A stretch of 64,000 nucleotides of DNA. It comes from Trichothermofontia sichuanensis B231 (GTDB taxonomy: Bacteria > Cyanobacteriota > Cyanobacteriia > B231). Of the stretch, positions 48,689 through 59,811 are shown one piece after another. A program made the translations under genes and the position numbers. The stretch is taken from positions 2,501 to 66,500 of the forward strand of contig NZ_CP110848.1 of assembly GCF_026240635.1 (NCBI RefSeq). Reading direction: 5' to 3'. The notes below the pieces were generated by a model. That model saw only the letters and a program-made list of their open reading frames with translations. It ran no database searches and was not told the DNA's origin. Numbering within the stretch: the stretch's first letter is position 1; every line of letters starts with the position of its first letter.

Positions 48689-49521
48689 AGTTTTCTCCTT
48701 TATTCATCTTAAGGTTGAAGTGTTAAGCCAGTGTTTACCTTGAGAACAGAACTGATAAGCCCTTGAAATACCCAATTCCGACCTCCTTGATTCTCATCAT
48801 AATGAAGGGGTTTTATGACTGTCAAAGGATTCCATGCTTCTTCATAGGTCTTTAAGATCGGTAATAAATACCTATTTAAGTGCCATCGGCAAGGCTGGTC
48901 CTAGGGACATCCCCTGCTTGATGAGGCAGTCTAATCGGGTTATGAATTTTGATAAGTCAAGTTGGGATGATGTCGGTCTCCCGCGCTCGGGTATCCAGGC
49001 AAACAATCGAATTCCCCGTCAACTTTTACCCTGTTTCATTGGGACGAGGGGATACCTAAAATTTGGCGACAGGTTGATCCCAATCCCGTTTGTGGCTGAT
49101 TGCGAGGGTTAGGGCTGCAAGATTGAGGAGGTCAGCATCGACCTAATTTAATCGTGGATGGGAGAATATAGTACCCAGAGACTCTGGGGAACGGAAACCG
49201 CCTGCCAAGTCGGTCTGTCAGGGGTCTACGACCTAGATAAGTGGCGTGGGGCAGGAATGCTCAATCGCGAGGTTGGGAAGCCCGCACTGTACCCGTAGGG
49301 TGAGCGTTGGGAGGGTGAGCGTCGGGAGGATGTCACTTTTAGATGGAGTCAGGCTACCCACCGCTGGGGCCACGCCTGGCTTGGCTGCGGGTCTGCTGCT
49401 CTGGAGGACAAAACGTTCTGCTAATCCTGCTCACTACAATGGAGGTATGGAGGTAGGCCCTGGACTGCCCAGCGGTGCCGGGGTGTGCGATCGGGTTTGG
49501 GAGGGTTGCAGGAGGCAAGTT
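48689..49521. other. Intergenic region upstream of chelatase gene
   Basis: No further gene is supported, although the chelatase frame stays open upstream to 49246. It includes a repeated GGGTGAGCGT(T/C)GGGAGG unit at about 49298-49330. Promoters for the small protein (leftward) and the chelatase (rightward) should lie here. Confidence 0.4.
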
Positions 49522-52500
49522 ATGCCCAGGATCGTGTTGCTGACTGGCTTTGAGTCGTTCAATGTGGACCTCTATCGGCAGGCGGCCCAGTTGGCCCAGT
49601 CCCGTTGCCCACAGTTGGCGATTAGTGTGTTCAGCGATCGCGATCTGGCCCAGGACCCCGATCGTGTTGCGGCGGCGCTTCAGGATGCCCAGGTGTTTTT
49701 CGCTAGTCTGATTTTTGACTATGAGCAGGTGATGTGGCTGCGTGAGCGGGTCCAGGCGATTCCGATTCGGTTGGTGTTTGAGTCGGCGCTGGAGTTGATG
49801 AGTTTGACCCAGTTGGGGAAGTTCGCGATCGGCGATCGACCGAAGGGAATGCCGAAGCCGGTGAAGTTTATTCTGGATAAGTTCAGTACGGGGCGGGAGG
49901 AGGATAAGCTGGCGGGCTATATTAGCTTTTTGAAAACCGGGCCGAAGTTGTTGAAATTTATCCCGGTGCAAAAGGTTCAGGACCTGCGTAATTGGCTAAT
50001 TGTCTATGGCTATTGGAATGCGGGGGGGCCGGAAAATGTCGCGGCGATGTTCTGGCATTTGGCTAAGCATTATCTGCAATTATCGCCCCAGGATTTGGCG
50101 GCGTTGACGGAGATACCGGAACCGGTAACGATTCCGAATATGGGGTTGGTGCATCCGGATTATCAAGGGTATTTTGAGTCGCCCAGGGTTTATTTGGAGT
50201 GGTACAAGGGGGTTAGGTTAACCACGAAGACACGAAGGCACGAAGGGGAGACGAAGGCGGCGGCTCCGGTGGTGGGGATTTTGCTGTATCGCAAGCATGT
50301 GATTACGAAGCAGCCCTATATTCCCCAGTTGATTCGTCATTTTGAGGAGCAGGGGTTCATTCCGGTACCCATTTTTATCAATGGGGTGGAAGGTCATGTG
50401 GCGGTGCGGGATTGGCTGACGACGGATGCGGAACAGGCCCAACGGCAGCAAGGAGTGAATCCAACGCCCTCTCTTTCGCCAGAGGCGGTGAAGGTGGAGG
50501 CGATCGTCTCAACGATTGGCTTTCCCTTGGTGGGGGGTCCGGCGGGGTCGATGGAGGCGGGACGACAGGTGGAGGTGGCAAAACGCATCCTGAGTACGAA
50601 GAATGTGCCCTACATAGTGGCGGCTCCGTTGCTGATTCAGGATATCCAGTCCTGGACGCGGCGGGGGATTGGTGGGCTGCAAAGTGTGGTGCTGTATGCA
50701 TTGCCGGAGTTGGATGGGGCGATCGATACGGTGCCGCTGGGGGGGCTGGTGGGCGATCGCATTTATCTAATTCCGGAACGGTTGCAGCGATTGACGGGGC
50801 GGTTGTGGCAGTGGATTAATCTGCGGCGGACCCCGGTCGCTGAGCGGAAAATCGCGATTGTTCTCTATGGGTTTCCACCGGGCTATGGGGCGACGGGGAC
50901 GGCGGCGTTGCTGAATGTGCCGCGATCGTTGTTGAAGCTATTGCAAGCGTTGAAGGAACAGGGTTATACGGTGGGGGATTTGCCGGATGATGCCGAAACG
51001 TTAATTGAGTGGGTGCGGTTTGCCGATGAGGAGGTGCGGTTGCGCGATCGGGACCTGGCCTCACGACCATTAACCCGTAGGGGCGGGTTGATACCAACAC
51101 CTAGCGGGAAACACTCAATACCCGTAAACCGGCCCTCATCGGACAACGGTTCCTCCCCATCTCCCACCCCAGCGTTGACGACGGTGAAAGTGCCGCAGTT
51201 GGAGCGGTGGTTGGGATATTTGTTGACTAGGCGGATTGAACGGTGTTGGCAATCATTAACGGATTGTGGTATTCGCACATTGGGGGATGAATACTGGCTG
51301 GGTGGGTTGCAGTTGGGGAATGTATGGATTGGGGTGCAGCCGCCGTTGGGGATATCGGGGGACCCGATGCGGTTGATGTTTGAGCGGGATATGACGCCCC
51401 ATCCCCAGTACGCCGCGTTTTATCAATGGTTGCAAAAGGCGTTCGGTGCCCAGGCAGTCATCCATTTCGGGATGCATGGCACGGTGGAATGGTTACCCGG
51501 TGCGCCTCTGGGGAATACGGGCTATTCCTGGCCGGATGTTTTGCTGGGGAATTTGCCTAATCTCTATATCTATGCTGCCAATAATCCTTCCGAATCGATT
51601 CTGGCCAAGCGCCGGGGCTATGGGGTTTTAATCTCCCATAATGTGCCGCCCTATAGTCGCGCTGGTTTGTATAAAGAACTGGTCAATCTCCGGGATCTGA
51701 TTAACGAATATCGCGAAGATCCGGAGAAGAATTTTGCCTTGAAAGAAGCCATTTGTAAAAAGATTTTGGATACGGGTTTGGATGCCGATCGCCCCTTTGC
51801 AGAAGCCCATCGCCTGGGGATTGAATTCACCCCAGAAAATGCCCGGATGTTCAGCGACCAGGTCTTCAATGCCTACCTGGTTGATCTCTATGCCTATCTC
51901 CAGATCCTCGAAGATCGCCTCTTCTCCTCTGGCCTCCACACCCTGGGTGAAGCCCCTGATGCTGAAACCTTAGCGGGCTACCTCCGGGCCTATTTCGGCG
52001 ACGATCTCCCCGCTGCCGTGATCGATATCCTTTGCCGGGACGCGATCGACCTCAAAACCCTGGAAACCCAATACGGACCCGAAACCCCATACCAAGTCCC
52101 CCGCGATCGCCTAGAAACCGCCCTCCAAATCCGCGATCGCCTCGCCCAAACTGGGGAAGAACTCACCAACCTCCTGCGGGGCCTCAACGGCGAATATATC
52201 CCCCCGGCTCCCGGCGGTGACCTCCTGCGCGATGGTCCGGGGGTCCTGCCCACGGGTCGTAATATCCATGCCCTCGATCCCTACCGGATGCCCTCCCCAG
52301 CCGCCTATGAACGGGGCCGCGCGATCGCCCGCCAACTGATCGCCCAACATCTCGAAGAACAGGGCCAGTACCCAGAAACGATCGCCGTGATGCTCTGGGG
52401 CTTGGATGCAATTAAAACTAAGGGAGAATCTCTAGGCATTCTGCTGGAATTGGTAGGAGCCACACCGCTTAAGGAAGGGACCGGACGGATTGTGCGCTAT

Positions 52501-53445
52501 GAACTTATCCCCCTGGCCCAACTCGATCATCCCCGTATTGATGTGTTAGCCAATCTATCGGGAATTTTCCGAGATAGTTTTGCCAATATCCTGGAATTAT
52601 TAGATGATCTGTTCCAACGTGCCGCCCTAGCGGATGAGCCAGAGGACCAGAATTTTATTCGTAAACACGCCCTCGCCATGCAGGCCCAGGGTATTGATAA
52701 TCCAGCCGCCCGCTTGTTCTCCAATCCAGCGGGGGATTTTGGTTCCCTGGTCAACGATCGTGTCGTCAGTTCCAATTGGGAATCGGGAGAAGAATTGGCC
52801 CAAACCTGGGAAAGCCGTAATGCCTTTAGCTATGGCCGTCGGGATACCGGTCAAGCCCGTCCCGCCGTGTTGCAAACCCTGTTGCAAAGTACCGATCGTA
52901 TTGTCCAGGAAATCGATTCCGTTGAATATGGCCTCACCGACATTCAAGAGTATTACGCCAACACCGGTGCCCTCAAACAAGCCGCGGAACAACGCCGCCG
53001 CGCCCAAGGTCGCCGTAGTCCCGTCCACACCAGTTTTGTCGAAAGTTTCTCGAAGGATACGACCCCCAGGAAATTAGAAGACCTCCTGCGCATGGAATAC
53101 CGCACGAAATTGCTCAACCCGAAATGGGCGGAAGCGATGGCCAACCAGGGTTCCGGGGGAGCCTACGAAATTTCTCAACGAATGACAGCACTCATTGGCT
53201 GGGGCGGTACAACGAATTTCCAGGAAGCCTGGGTTTACGATCAAGCCGCAACGACCTATGCCCTTGATCCAGAGATGGCAACCAAATTGCGCAAGGCCAA
53301 TCCCGAAGCCTTCCGCAACATCGTTGGACGGATGTTAGAGGCCCACGGACGCGGGTTCTGGCACCCGCAACCAGAGGTATTGGCGAAGTTGCAATCCCTC
53401 TATGATCTCTCTGATGCCGAAATTGAAGGGGTCGCGATCGAGTAG
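49522..53445 (+). CDS. Magnesium chelatase subunit H (BchH/ChlH paralogue)
   Basis: ATG 49522 has a perfect GGAGG site 6-7 nt upstream, so the extra 92 codons back to 49246 are unlikely to be coding (1307 aa). The CobN/BchH fold is clear: FGMHGTVEWLPG near residue 650, the YAANNPSE motif, and the C-terminal KLLNPKWAEAM and GRMLEAHGRGFWHP segments. The subunit binds protoporphyrin IX and Mg2+ and works with ChlD and ChlI. The start differs from the usual cyanobacterial ChlH, suggesting a second, BchH-like copy. Two in-frame segments (about residues 230-248 and 513-555) look like dispersed DNA repeats turned into protein. The gene ends 4 bp from the convergent Uma2 pseudogene. Confidence 0.85.
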   Translation: MPRIVLLTGFESFNVDLYRQAAQLAQSRCPQLAISVFSDRDLAQDPDRVAAALQDAQVFFASLIFDYEQVMWLRERVQAIPIRLVFESALELMSLTQLGKFAIGDRPKGMPKPVKFILDKFSTGREEDKLAGYISFLKTGPKLLKFIPVQKVQDLRNWLIVYGYWNAGGPENVAAMFWHLAKHYLQLSPQDLAALTEIPEPVTIPNMGLVHPDYQGYFESPRVYLEWYKGVRLTTKTRRHEGETKAAAPVVGILLYRKHVITKQPYIPQLIRHFEEQGFIPVPIFINGVEGHVAVRDWLTTDAEQAQRQQGVNPTPSLSPEAVKVEAIVSTIGFPLVGGPAGSMEAGRQVEVAKRILSTKNVPYIVAAPLLIQDIQSWTRRGIGGLQSVVLYALPELDGAIDTVPLGGLVGDRIYLIPERLQRLTGRLWQWINLRRTPVAERKIAIVLYGFPPGYGATGTAALLNVPRSLLKLLQALKEQGYTVGDLPDDAETLIEWVRFADEEVRLRDRDLASRPLTRRGGLIPTPSGKHSIPVNRPSSDNGSSPSPTPALTTVKVPQLERWLGYLLTRRIERCWQSLTDCGIRTLGDEYWLGGLQLGNVWIGVQPPLGISGDPMRLMFERDMTPHPQYAAFYQWLQKAFGAQAVIHFGMHGTVEWLPGAPLGNTGYSWPDVLLGNLPNLYIYAANNPSESILAKRRGYGVLISHNVPPYSRAGLYKELVNLRDLINEYREDPEKNFALKEAICKKILDTGLDADRPFAEAHRLGIEFTPENARMFSDQVFNAYLVDLYAYLQILEDRLFSSGLHTLGEAPDAETLAGYLRAYFGDDLPAAVIDILCRDAIDLKTLETQYGPETPYQVPRDRLETALQIRDRLAQTGEELTNLLRGLNGEYIPPAPGGDLLRDGPGVLPTGRNIHALDPYRMPSPAAYERGRAIARQLIAQHLEEQGQYPETIAVMLWGLDAIKTKGESLGILLELVGATPLKEGTGRIVRYELIPLAQLDHPRIDVLANLSGIFRDSFANILELLDDLFQRAALADEPEDQNFIRKHALAMQAQGIDNPAARLFSNPAGDFGSLVNDRVVSSNWESGEELAQTWESRNAFSYGRRDTGQARPAVLQTLLQSTDRIVQEIDSVEYGLTDIQEYYANTGALKQAAEQRRRAQGRRSPVHTSFVESFSKDTTPRKLEDLLRMEYRTKLLNPKWAEAMANQGSGGAYEISQRMTALIGWGGTTNFQEAWVYDQAATTYALDPEMATKLRKANPEAFRNIVGRMLEAHGRGFWHPQPEVLAKLQSLYDLSDAEIEGVAIE
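50218..50246 (+). repeat. ACCACGAAGACACGAAGG repeat inside the chelatase gene
   Basis: TTAACCACGAAGACACGAAGG, with a further CACGAAGG unit, is a known type of small dispersed intergenic repeat. Here it encodes the in-frame sequence LTTKTRRHEG between two conserved blocks of the chelatase. Confidence 0.75.
51072..51135 (+). repeat. Palindromic GTAGGGGCGGGTT repeat inside the chelatase gene
   Basis: CGTAGGGGCGGGTTGATACC is followed by CCCGTAAACCGGCCCTC about 40 bp later, giving imperfect inverted ends. It resembles the repeat after nifJ at 37792 and encodes a Pro/Ser/Arg-rich stretch not expected in the enzyme. Confidence 0.55.
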
Positions 53446-53449
53446 GAAT

Positions 53450-54127
53450 CTACACAGATCCCTCGCTATCTGTTATCTCAATATCCTCATAAAGATCAGC
53501 AATTTGGAGCTGGAAGCTAAAAGTATTGAACGACAGAACACTTTCCGGATCATTGTATTCTGAGAGCAGCCATTGATTGGCAGCAGTTTTAATGTAGTGT
53601 TCCACATAAATCCGATATTGATCGATCAGTAGATATTCTGGCTCTTCTGAGTTTATGGTGGGGGCGCTACGCGCCCCCACCATAAACTCAGCATTTGCGA
53701 TCGTTTATTTGTAGCTGCTGATACTGCTTACCCCAAAATCCCAGAAGAACCGATATTCTTGGAAACTGGGTAGGGTGCGGTAAGCAAGGAATTTTTCACC
53801 ACGATCGTAGTCTTGGGTCGCTTTTGACAAAACTTCTGCAATAAAAACGGGATTTGTGACGGTATCAGTGCGTCCCGTTTGCAACATTAAGGGTTTAGCA
53901 ACCACAATGACATCAGGATAAGTATACAGGTTAGCGACAGGAATCCAGAGGCGCTGATCGGTGATAAAGATGCGATAGGGTTGACCTTTGAGAGCGAGTT
54001 TGAGGGCAACTAGAAGGTTACTGGCAATATCGTTATGCAACACAGCATCTATACCCAATGAGTTCTCCCAAGAAGGGATAATCTCATCCGGGTTGAACTC
54101 CGGTACGGTCGGGTCACTCAGGATCAC
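53450..54127 (-). pseudogene. Uma2-family gene interrupted by a small mobile element
   Basis: The 5' part (54127 down to 53760) encodes a Uma2 protein up to LPSFQEY. It then runs into the inserted element, where translation stops at 53705. The 3' part resumes with YLLIDQYRIYVEHY and reads to the stop at 53450. Removing 120 bp (element plus one target copy) restores a continuous frame of about 185 codons, LPSFQEYLLIDQYRIY, typical of Uma2. So it was an intact gene until a recent insertion. The conserved YPDVIVVAKP and YDRGEKFLAY motifs are still present. Confidence 0.88.
53640..53751. mobile_element. 112-bp MITE with terminal inverted repeats and 8-bp target duplication
   Basis: The exact 8-bp direct repeat GATATTCT flanks the element (53632-53639 and 53752-53759). 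The ends GGCTCTTCTGAG and the complement of CCCAGAAGAACC match at 10 of 12 bases. A perfect palindrome with 21-bp arms (53647-53667 and 53671-53691) around a TAC loop fills one side. The element has no gene of its own. Confidence 0.88.
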
Positions 54128-54354
54128 AGAGATCTACCACCCGTCCGCTTTCTTCGTGACTAGAGCCTGCTTTAGGGAACGCACCGCCCGAAGTGCTTAG
54201 GAAATATGTGCAGAACCAGGGGAAATAGTGTGTTCGTTTCGGCGCTGTTGCCTTCCCTGTCCTGCGGAATCGGTCAGGCAACGCACCTCAACTCACGCGC
54301 CTTTCATCCCGACGCTCACCTTTCAGGTAGAGCACGGGGCTTCCCGTCTAAGAG
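54128..54354. other. Spacer between Uma2 pseudogene and chlN
   Basis: No gene or clear terminator is seen in these 227 bp. Both flanking genes are on the minus strand, so it should contain the end of the chl transcript and the Uma2 promoter. Confidence 0.4.
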
Positions 54355-56135
<1,781 letters not shown>

Positions 56136-56209
56136 GACTCCAGACCCCCAAGGCAAAAATGAACACCTGCATCATAATGCGACTCTGAAATCTGGCAATC
56201 CCTGTTTGA

Positions 56210-57073
56210 CTACACCATCATCAGATCCAGTTCTTCTTCAGCGGTCTGCACGGGCTTCTGGGGATTCAGGTAGAAGTCAGACAGAAGCGAGAACAGATCG
56301 CGATCGGGAGCATCGTTAGGGACCACGCCTTCCGGCATCGCCAGCAGTTGGTCAGCAATGTTGAGGTAGTAGTCGCACACATAGGTCAGGGACGGATCAC
56401 TTTCCGCCATCTCGAACAAGGTTTTACCCTTGACGCGGGAGACGCGAATATCTTCGATTAGCGGTAACACTTCCAGCACCGGCATCGGCACCGCTTCCAC
56501 ATATTTGTCAATCAGGTCGCGCTTCGAGGTTCGGTTCCCAATCAACCCCGCTAGCCGCAGGGGATGGGTCCGGGCCTTTTCCCGCACCGAGGCGGCAATC
56601 CGGTTCGCTGCAAATAGGGCATCAAAGCCATTATCCGTAACGATGATGCAGTAGTCGGCATAGTTGAGCGGAGCCGCAAAGCCGCCACACACCACGTCAC
56701 CCAATACGTCAAACAGGATGACATCGTACTCATCAAAAGCATTCAGTTCCTTGAGTAGCTTCACCGTCTCACCAACGACATAGCCACCACACCCAGCACC
56801 CGCCGGGGGACCGCCCGCTTCCACACAGTCCACCCCGCCATAGCCCTTGTAGATCACATCCTCCGGCCAGACATCTTCGTAGTGGTAGTCCTTCTCCTGG
56901 AGGGTATCGATAATCGTGGGGATCAGGAAGCCAGTGAGGGTAAAGGTGCTGTCGTGTTTGGGGTCGCAGCCGATCTGGAGCACTTTCTTGCCCCGTTTGG
57001 CCAGGGCTGCCGAGATATTGCAACTGGTCGTGGACTTACCAATGCCACCTTTGCCATAAACTGCGAGTTTCAC
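56210..57073 (-). CDS. chlL: Light-independent protochlorophyllide reductase iron-sulfur ATP-binding protein
   Basis: The 287-residue NifH-like protein has the P-loop [11 protein letters not shown] near residue 10, and Cys residues in [11 protein letters not shown] and [11 protein letters not shown] that ligate the bridging 4Fe-4S cluster. As the reductase component of DPOR it passes electrons from ferredoxin to ChlNB, using ATP. The start ATG at 57073 follows a GGAGAAG site. DPOR is oxygen sensitive, fitting low-oxygen or dark operation. Confidence 0.98.
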   Translation of the reverse strand: MKLAVYGKGGIGKSTTSCNISAALAKRGKKVLQIGCDPKHDSTFTLTGFLIPTIIDTLQEKDYHYEDVWPEDVIYKGYGGVDCVEAGGPPAGAGCGGYVVGETVKLLKELNAFDEYDVILFDVLGDVVCGGFAAPLNYADYCIIVTDNGFDALFAANRIAASVREKARTHPLRLAGLIGNRTSKRDLIDKYVEAVPMPVLEVLPLIEDIRVSRVKGKTLFEMAESDPSLTYVCDYYLNIADQLLAMPEGVVPNDAPDRDLFSLLSDFYLNPQKPVQTAEEELDLMMV

Positions 57074-57679
57074 GCGGGTCTTCTCCTATCTCAGTATCAA
57101 CGGGTTAAGCGTCTTGGTTAAAAATCCGGGGCCGTCCCTGTTTGCCATTATTAGGCAATCCGATAGTGCGATCGCACCTGTATTGTCCCTTAATTGCATC
57201 CTAAAAGACTGATTAAAGCTTAAAAACAATTCAAAAACTCTTCAACTACTCTAAGGCGAATAAAACCTATTTAGATTTATTTTGTGTTCTTTATTTTATT
57301 AAAAAAATACAAAGTAAAAAATGTCTTGCTCGTCTATGGGCTGATTGAGCAAATGCAGGTGTAACCCTGGGGGCAACGCTCCCCAGATCTCTACTCGCGG
57401 GTGTCATCCCTCGCCCACTGGCACCCAAGCTGACCGCTGTCCTAGGGGGAAACAGTGCATCAGAGGGACTCAGGACTTGAGCGAGCGCCCAGCGATCGTG
57501 CCCTAGGGGGAGACGAAGCCACTCTCCTGCTCTAGAGTCAGGTTGTCAAAGGCGTAGCGGGCTGCCTCTGCACTGGAGAATCAACGCTTACCCGGTTATC
57601 GAAATTATTAAAAATGATAAATTTTGGCCAAGTGCTGATGATTGAGGATGCTCACCCGAACATCAGCGTTAGTGCTGTC
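57074..57679. other. Spacer upstream of chlL, AT-rich part then GC-rich part
   Basis: The 57180-57330 part is clearly AT-rich and probably holds the chlL promoter reading leftwards. The 57360-57600 part is GC-rich, has a CTGGGG...CCCCAG hairpin (57367-57386) and two copies of CCTAGGGGGA(A/G)AC (about 57443 and 57502). An unidentified RNA gene is possible but not shown. Confidence 0.45.
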
Positions 57680-58465
57680 CTATGCGGCTGCCCGCCCCTG
57701 GGGCAAGACATCAATTTGCGACCGCTGGGAGCGATCGCCATAGCCCTGGATGTAGTGCCCCTCAATGTCTTGAAGCGCGTGATTGAGGTTGTCAGCATAG
57801 GGGCCATAGGGGTGTTTGACATACTTCAACCGTAGGGGTTCACCCGCCACTTGCAAAAAGTAGGCAAGTTTCTGGGCTTCCAGCCGCCCTAAGCGATAGC
57901 CGGGGATACCATAGCGATCGAGCAGGGCAATCACTAACGCCCGTCCACGGGTCATCTTCGGACGCTGGGTACTCACCTGAACCGGTGCCGCCGTTGGCGC
58001 ACCCACTGGCTCAAAGATCAGCACCGTAACCGTCGGCAAATCTGCAAAGGTATCAACAATCAGCGGTTTCACCACCGCCCAATCCAGCCCCCCGTTGCCA
58101 CAGCCCAACGGGGGAATCGCGATCGACTGAATCCCCAAGCGCCGCACTTCAGCGACTAATGCCTCCAGGCCAACCTCGATATCCTCCAGCCGTGACTTTC
58201 CCCGCCAATGTCGTTTAGTCGGGAAGTTGATGATATAGCGCGGGTTGAAAAGCGTCCCCGTCGCCACGGTAAACATCCGCCCAGGTTGCACCTCCCCACG
58301 ATCGCAGGCTTGCTTGTATTGCTTAAAGTTCTCTGGAAACGCCTGCTTAAACTGCAACGCAATCCCCTTCCCCATCACACCAACACAGTTAACGGTGTTG
58401 ACCAGGGCTTCCGCTTTCGCCTCCAGGAGATTGCCTTGCCGAAACTCAATCATGATTTTGTTCAT
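57680..58465 (-). CDS. Macrodomain protein, DarG-like antitoxin (orphan, short C-terminus)
   Basis: The 261-residue protein has an N-terminal macrodomain (about residues 1-150) with the ADP-ribose-binding NTVNCVGVMGKGIALQFK and PLGCGNGGLDW motifs. A DarG-type C-terminal domain (about 170-250) contains RLEAQKLAYFLQ and HPYGPYADNL. DarG removes ADP-ribose from DNA and binds the toxin DarT. Full-length DarG proteins have about 340-360 residues, so the end is probably lost. The toxin gene that should precede it is reduced to a stub. Confidence 0.85.
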   Translation of the reverse strand: MNKIMIEFRQGNLLEAKAEALVNTVNCVGVMGKGIALQFKQAFPENFKQYKQACDRGEVQPGRMFTVATGTLFNPRYIINFPTKRHWRGKSRLEDIEVGLEALVAEVRRLGIQSIAIPPLGCGNGGLDWAVVKPLIVDTFADLPTVTVLIFEPVGAPTAAPVQVSTQRPKMTRGRALVIALLDRYGIPGYRLGRLEAQKLAYFLQVAGEPLRLKYVKHPYGPYADNLNHALQDIEGHYIQGYGDRSQRSQIDVLPQGRAAA

Positions 58466-58526
58466 TTGATTGGAGAATAGAACTTAGGTTATTGATATGG
58501 GTGATGTGGTAGAGATGGATGGGCAT
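58446..58526 (-). pseudogene. darT 5' remnant
   Basis: A frame from ATG 58526 encodes MPIHLYHITHINNLSSILQ, which matches the start of DarT DNA ADP-ribosyltransferases (the pattern YHITHxxNLxxIL). It stops after 26 residues because the sequence runs straight into the darG start. Nearly all of darT, including the catalytic Glu, is missing. Confidence 0.78.
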
Positions 58527-58726
58527 GGCTAAGCACACCAGGAAACAGGTAAACCTTAATTTTCCGCTTTTACGCAGCTTCACAACTTCTACTCCCGCCG
58601 CCACATCCGTACCCAAAGTCCGCGACCTCAATCGCCCATTGCTCGGCTGCAACGATGCTGAGCATCTTGCCGGATGTCTGCCTGACTGATTGAGTTGCCT
58701 GCCAAGTTACCTACTGAGTTGCTTTC

Positions 58727-59740
58727 ATGCGAATCGTCTTCTTTGGCACTCCTGCCTTTGCCGTCCCTACCCTGGAACGGCTGCTGCAACATCCTGACTT
58801 TGAAGTTATTGCTGTTGTCACCCAGCCCGATAAGCGACGCGGGCGCGGGGGCCAAGCCTCGGCTTCGCCGGTTAAGCAGGTAGCGATCGCCCACCAACTG
58901 CCCGTGTGGGACCCGCCTCGAATTAAAAAAGCCCCGGACATTCTGGCAGCCCTGAACGACCTGCACGCCGATGTCTTTGTCGTTGTTGCCTACGGCCAAT
59001 TGTTATCCCCCGCTCTGCTGGCCATGCCCCGTCATGGCTGTATCAACATCCACGGCTCCCTCCTGCCCAAATACCGCGGGGCCGCCCCAATCCAGTGGAG
59101 CCTCTACCACGGCGAACCTGAAACCGGGATCACCACGATGTTTATGGACGTGGGTATGGATACGGGACCGATGTTGCTCAAGGCCACTACCCCGATCGCG
59201 CCGCTGGAAAATGCCGTTGATCTGGCAGAACGCTTGGCTCACCTGGGTGCAGACCTTCTTATCGAAACCCTTCTACAATTACAGGCCCAAACCCTAGTGG
59301 CCACCCCCCAGGATGATACCCAGGCTACCTATGCCCCTCTGATTCAAAAAGCAGATTATTGCCTAGATTGGCAGCGATCGGCGATCGCCCTCCACAACCA
59401 AATTCGCGGCTTCTATCCCCACTGTGTGGCGCAATATCGCGGGGAGCGTCTGAAAATCCTGGCAACCGTGCCGATCGCGTCGGCCTACTGGTCCGCCCTA
59501 CCGGCAGCCGCCGCCGAGGCGATCGCGGCGATCGCAACCCACCTACCCGCCGCCGGAACCTCTCCCCCCGGTACTGTGGTCCATCTCTTGAAAGGGCAAG
59601 GACCCATCATTCAAACCGGGGAGGGCAGTCTGCTGCTCCGGCAAGTCCAACCGAGCGGCAAACGTCCCCAATCAGGTTGGGATTTTGTCAACGGTCATCA
59701 CCTGGAAGTCGGCGAGGCTTTGGCAGCCGGATGTCCTTAA
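58727..59740 (+). CDS. fmt: Methionyl-tRNA formyltransferase
   Basis: The 337-residue enzyme transfers a formyl group from 10-formyl-THF to the initiator methionyl-tRNA. It has the formyltransferase core with [16 protein letters not shown] (Asn/His/Asp site region) and [11 protein letters not shown], and the C-terminal OB-like tRNA-binding domain. A short Ala-rich insertion (near residues 258-270) is visible in the C-terminal part. The start ATG follows a weak ribosome site. It stands alone, divergent from the darTG remnant. Confidence 0.96.
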   Translation: MRIVFFGTPAFAVPTLERLLQHPDFEVIAVVTQPDKRRGRGGQASASPVKQVAIAHQLPVWDPPRIKKAPDILAALNDLHADVFVVVAYGQLLSPALLAMPRHGCINIHGSLLPKYRGAAPIQWSLYHGEPETGITTMFMDVGMDTGPMLLKATTPIAPLENAVDLAERLAHLGADLLIETLLQLQAQTLVATPQDDTQATYAPLIQKADYCLDWQRSAIALHNQIRGFYPHCVAQYRGERLKILATVPIASAYWSALPAAAAEAIAAIATHLPAAGTSPPGTVVHLLKGQGPIIQTGEGSLLLRQVQPSGKRPQSGWDFVNGHHLEVGEALAAGCP

Positions 59741-59811
59741 ATTTACGGACTGTTAATTGACCGACGCTTAAGGGGCCGAATCGTGCATTGACCCACTGCC
59801 AATGCCAAGGC

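Noticed and set aside
49246-49521. Upstream extension of the chelatase frame (92 codons)
   Set aside because: No ribosome site, odd repeated composition, and a perfect site exists before ATG 49522.
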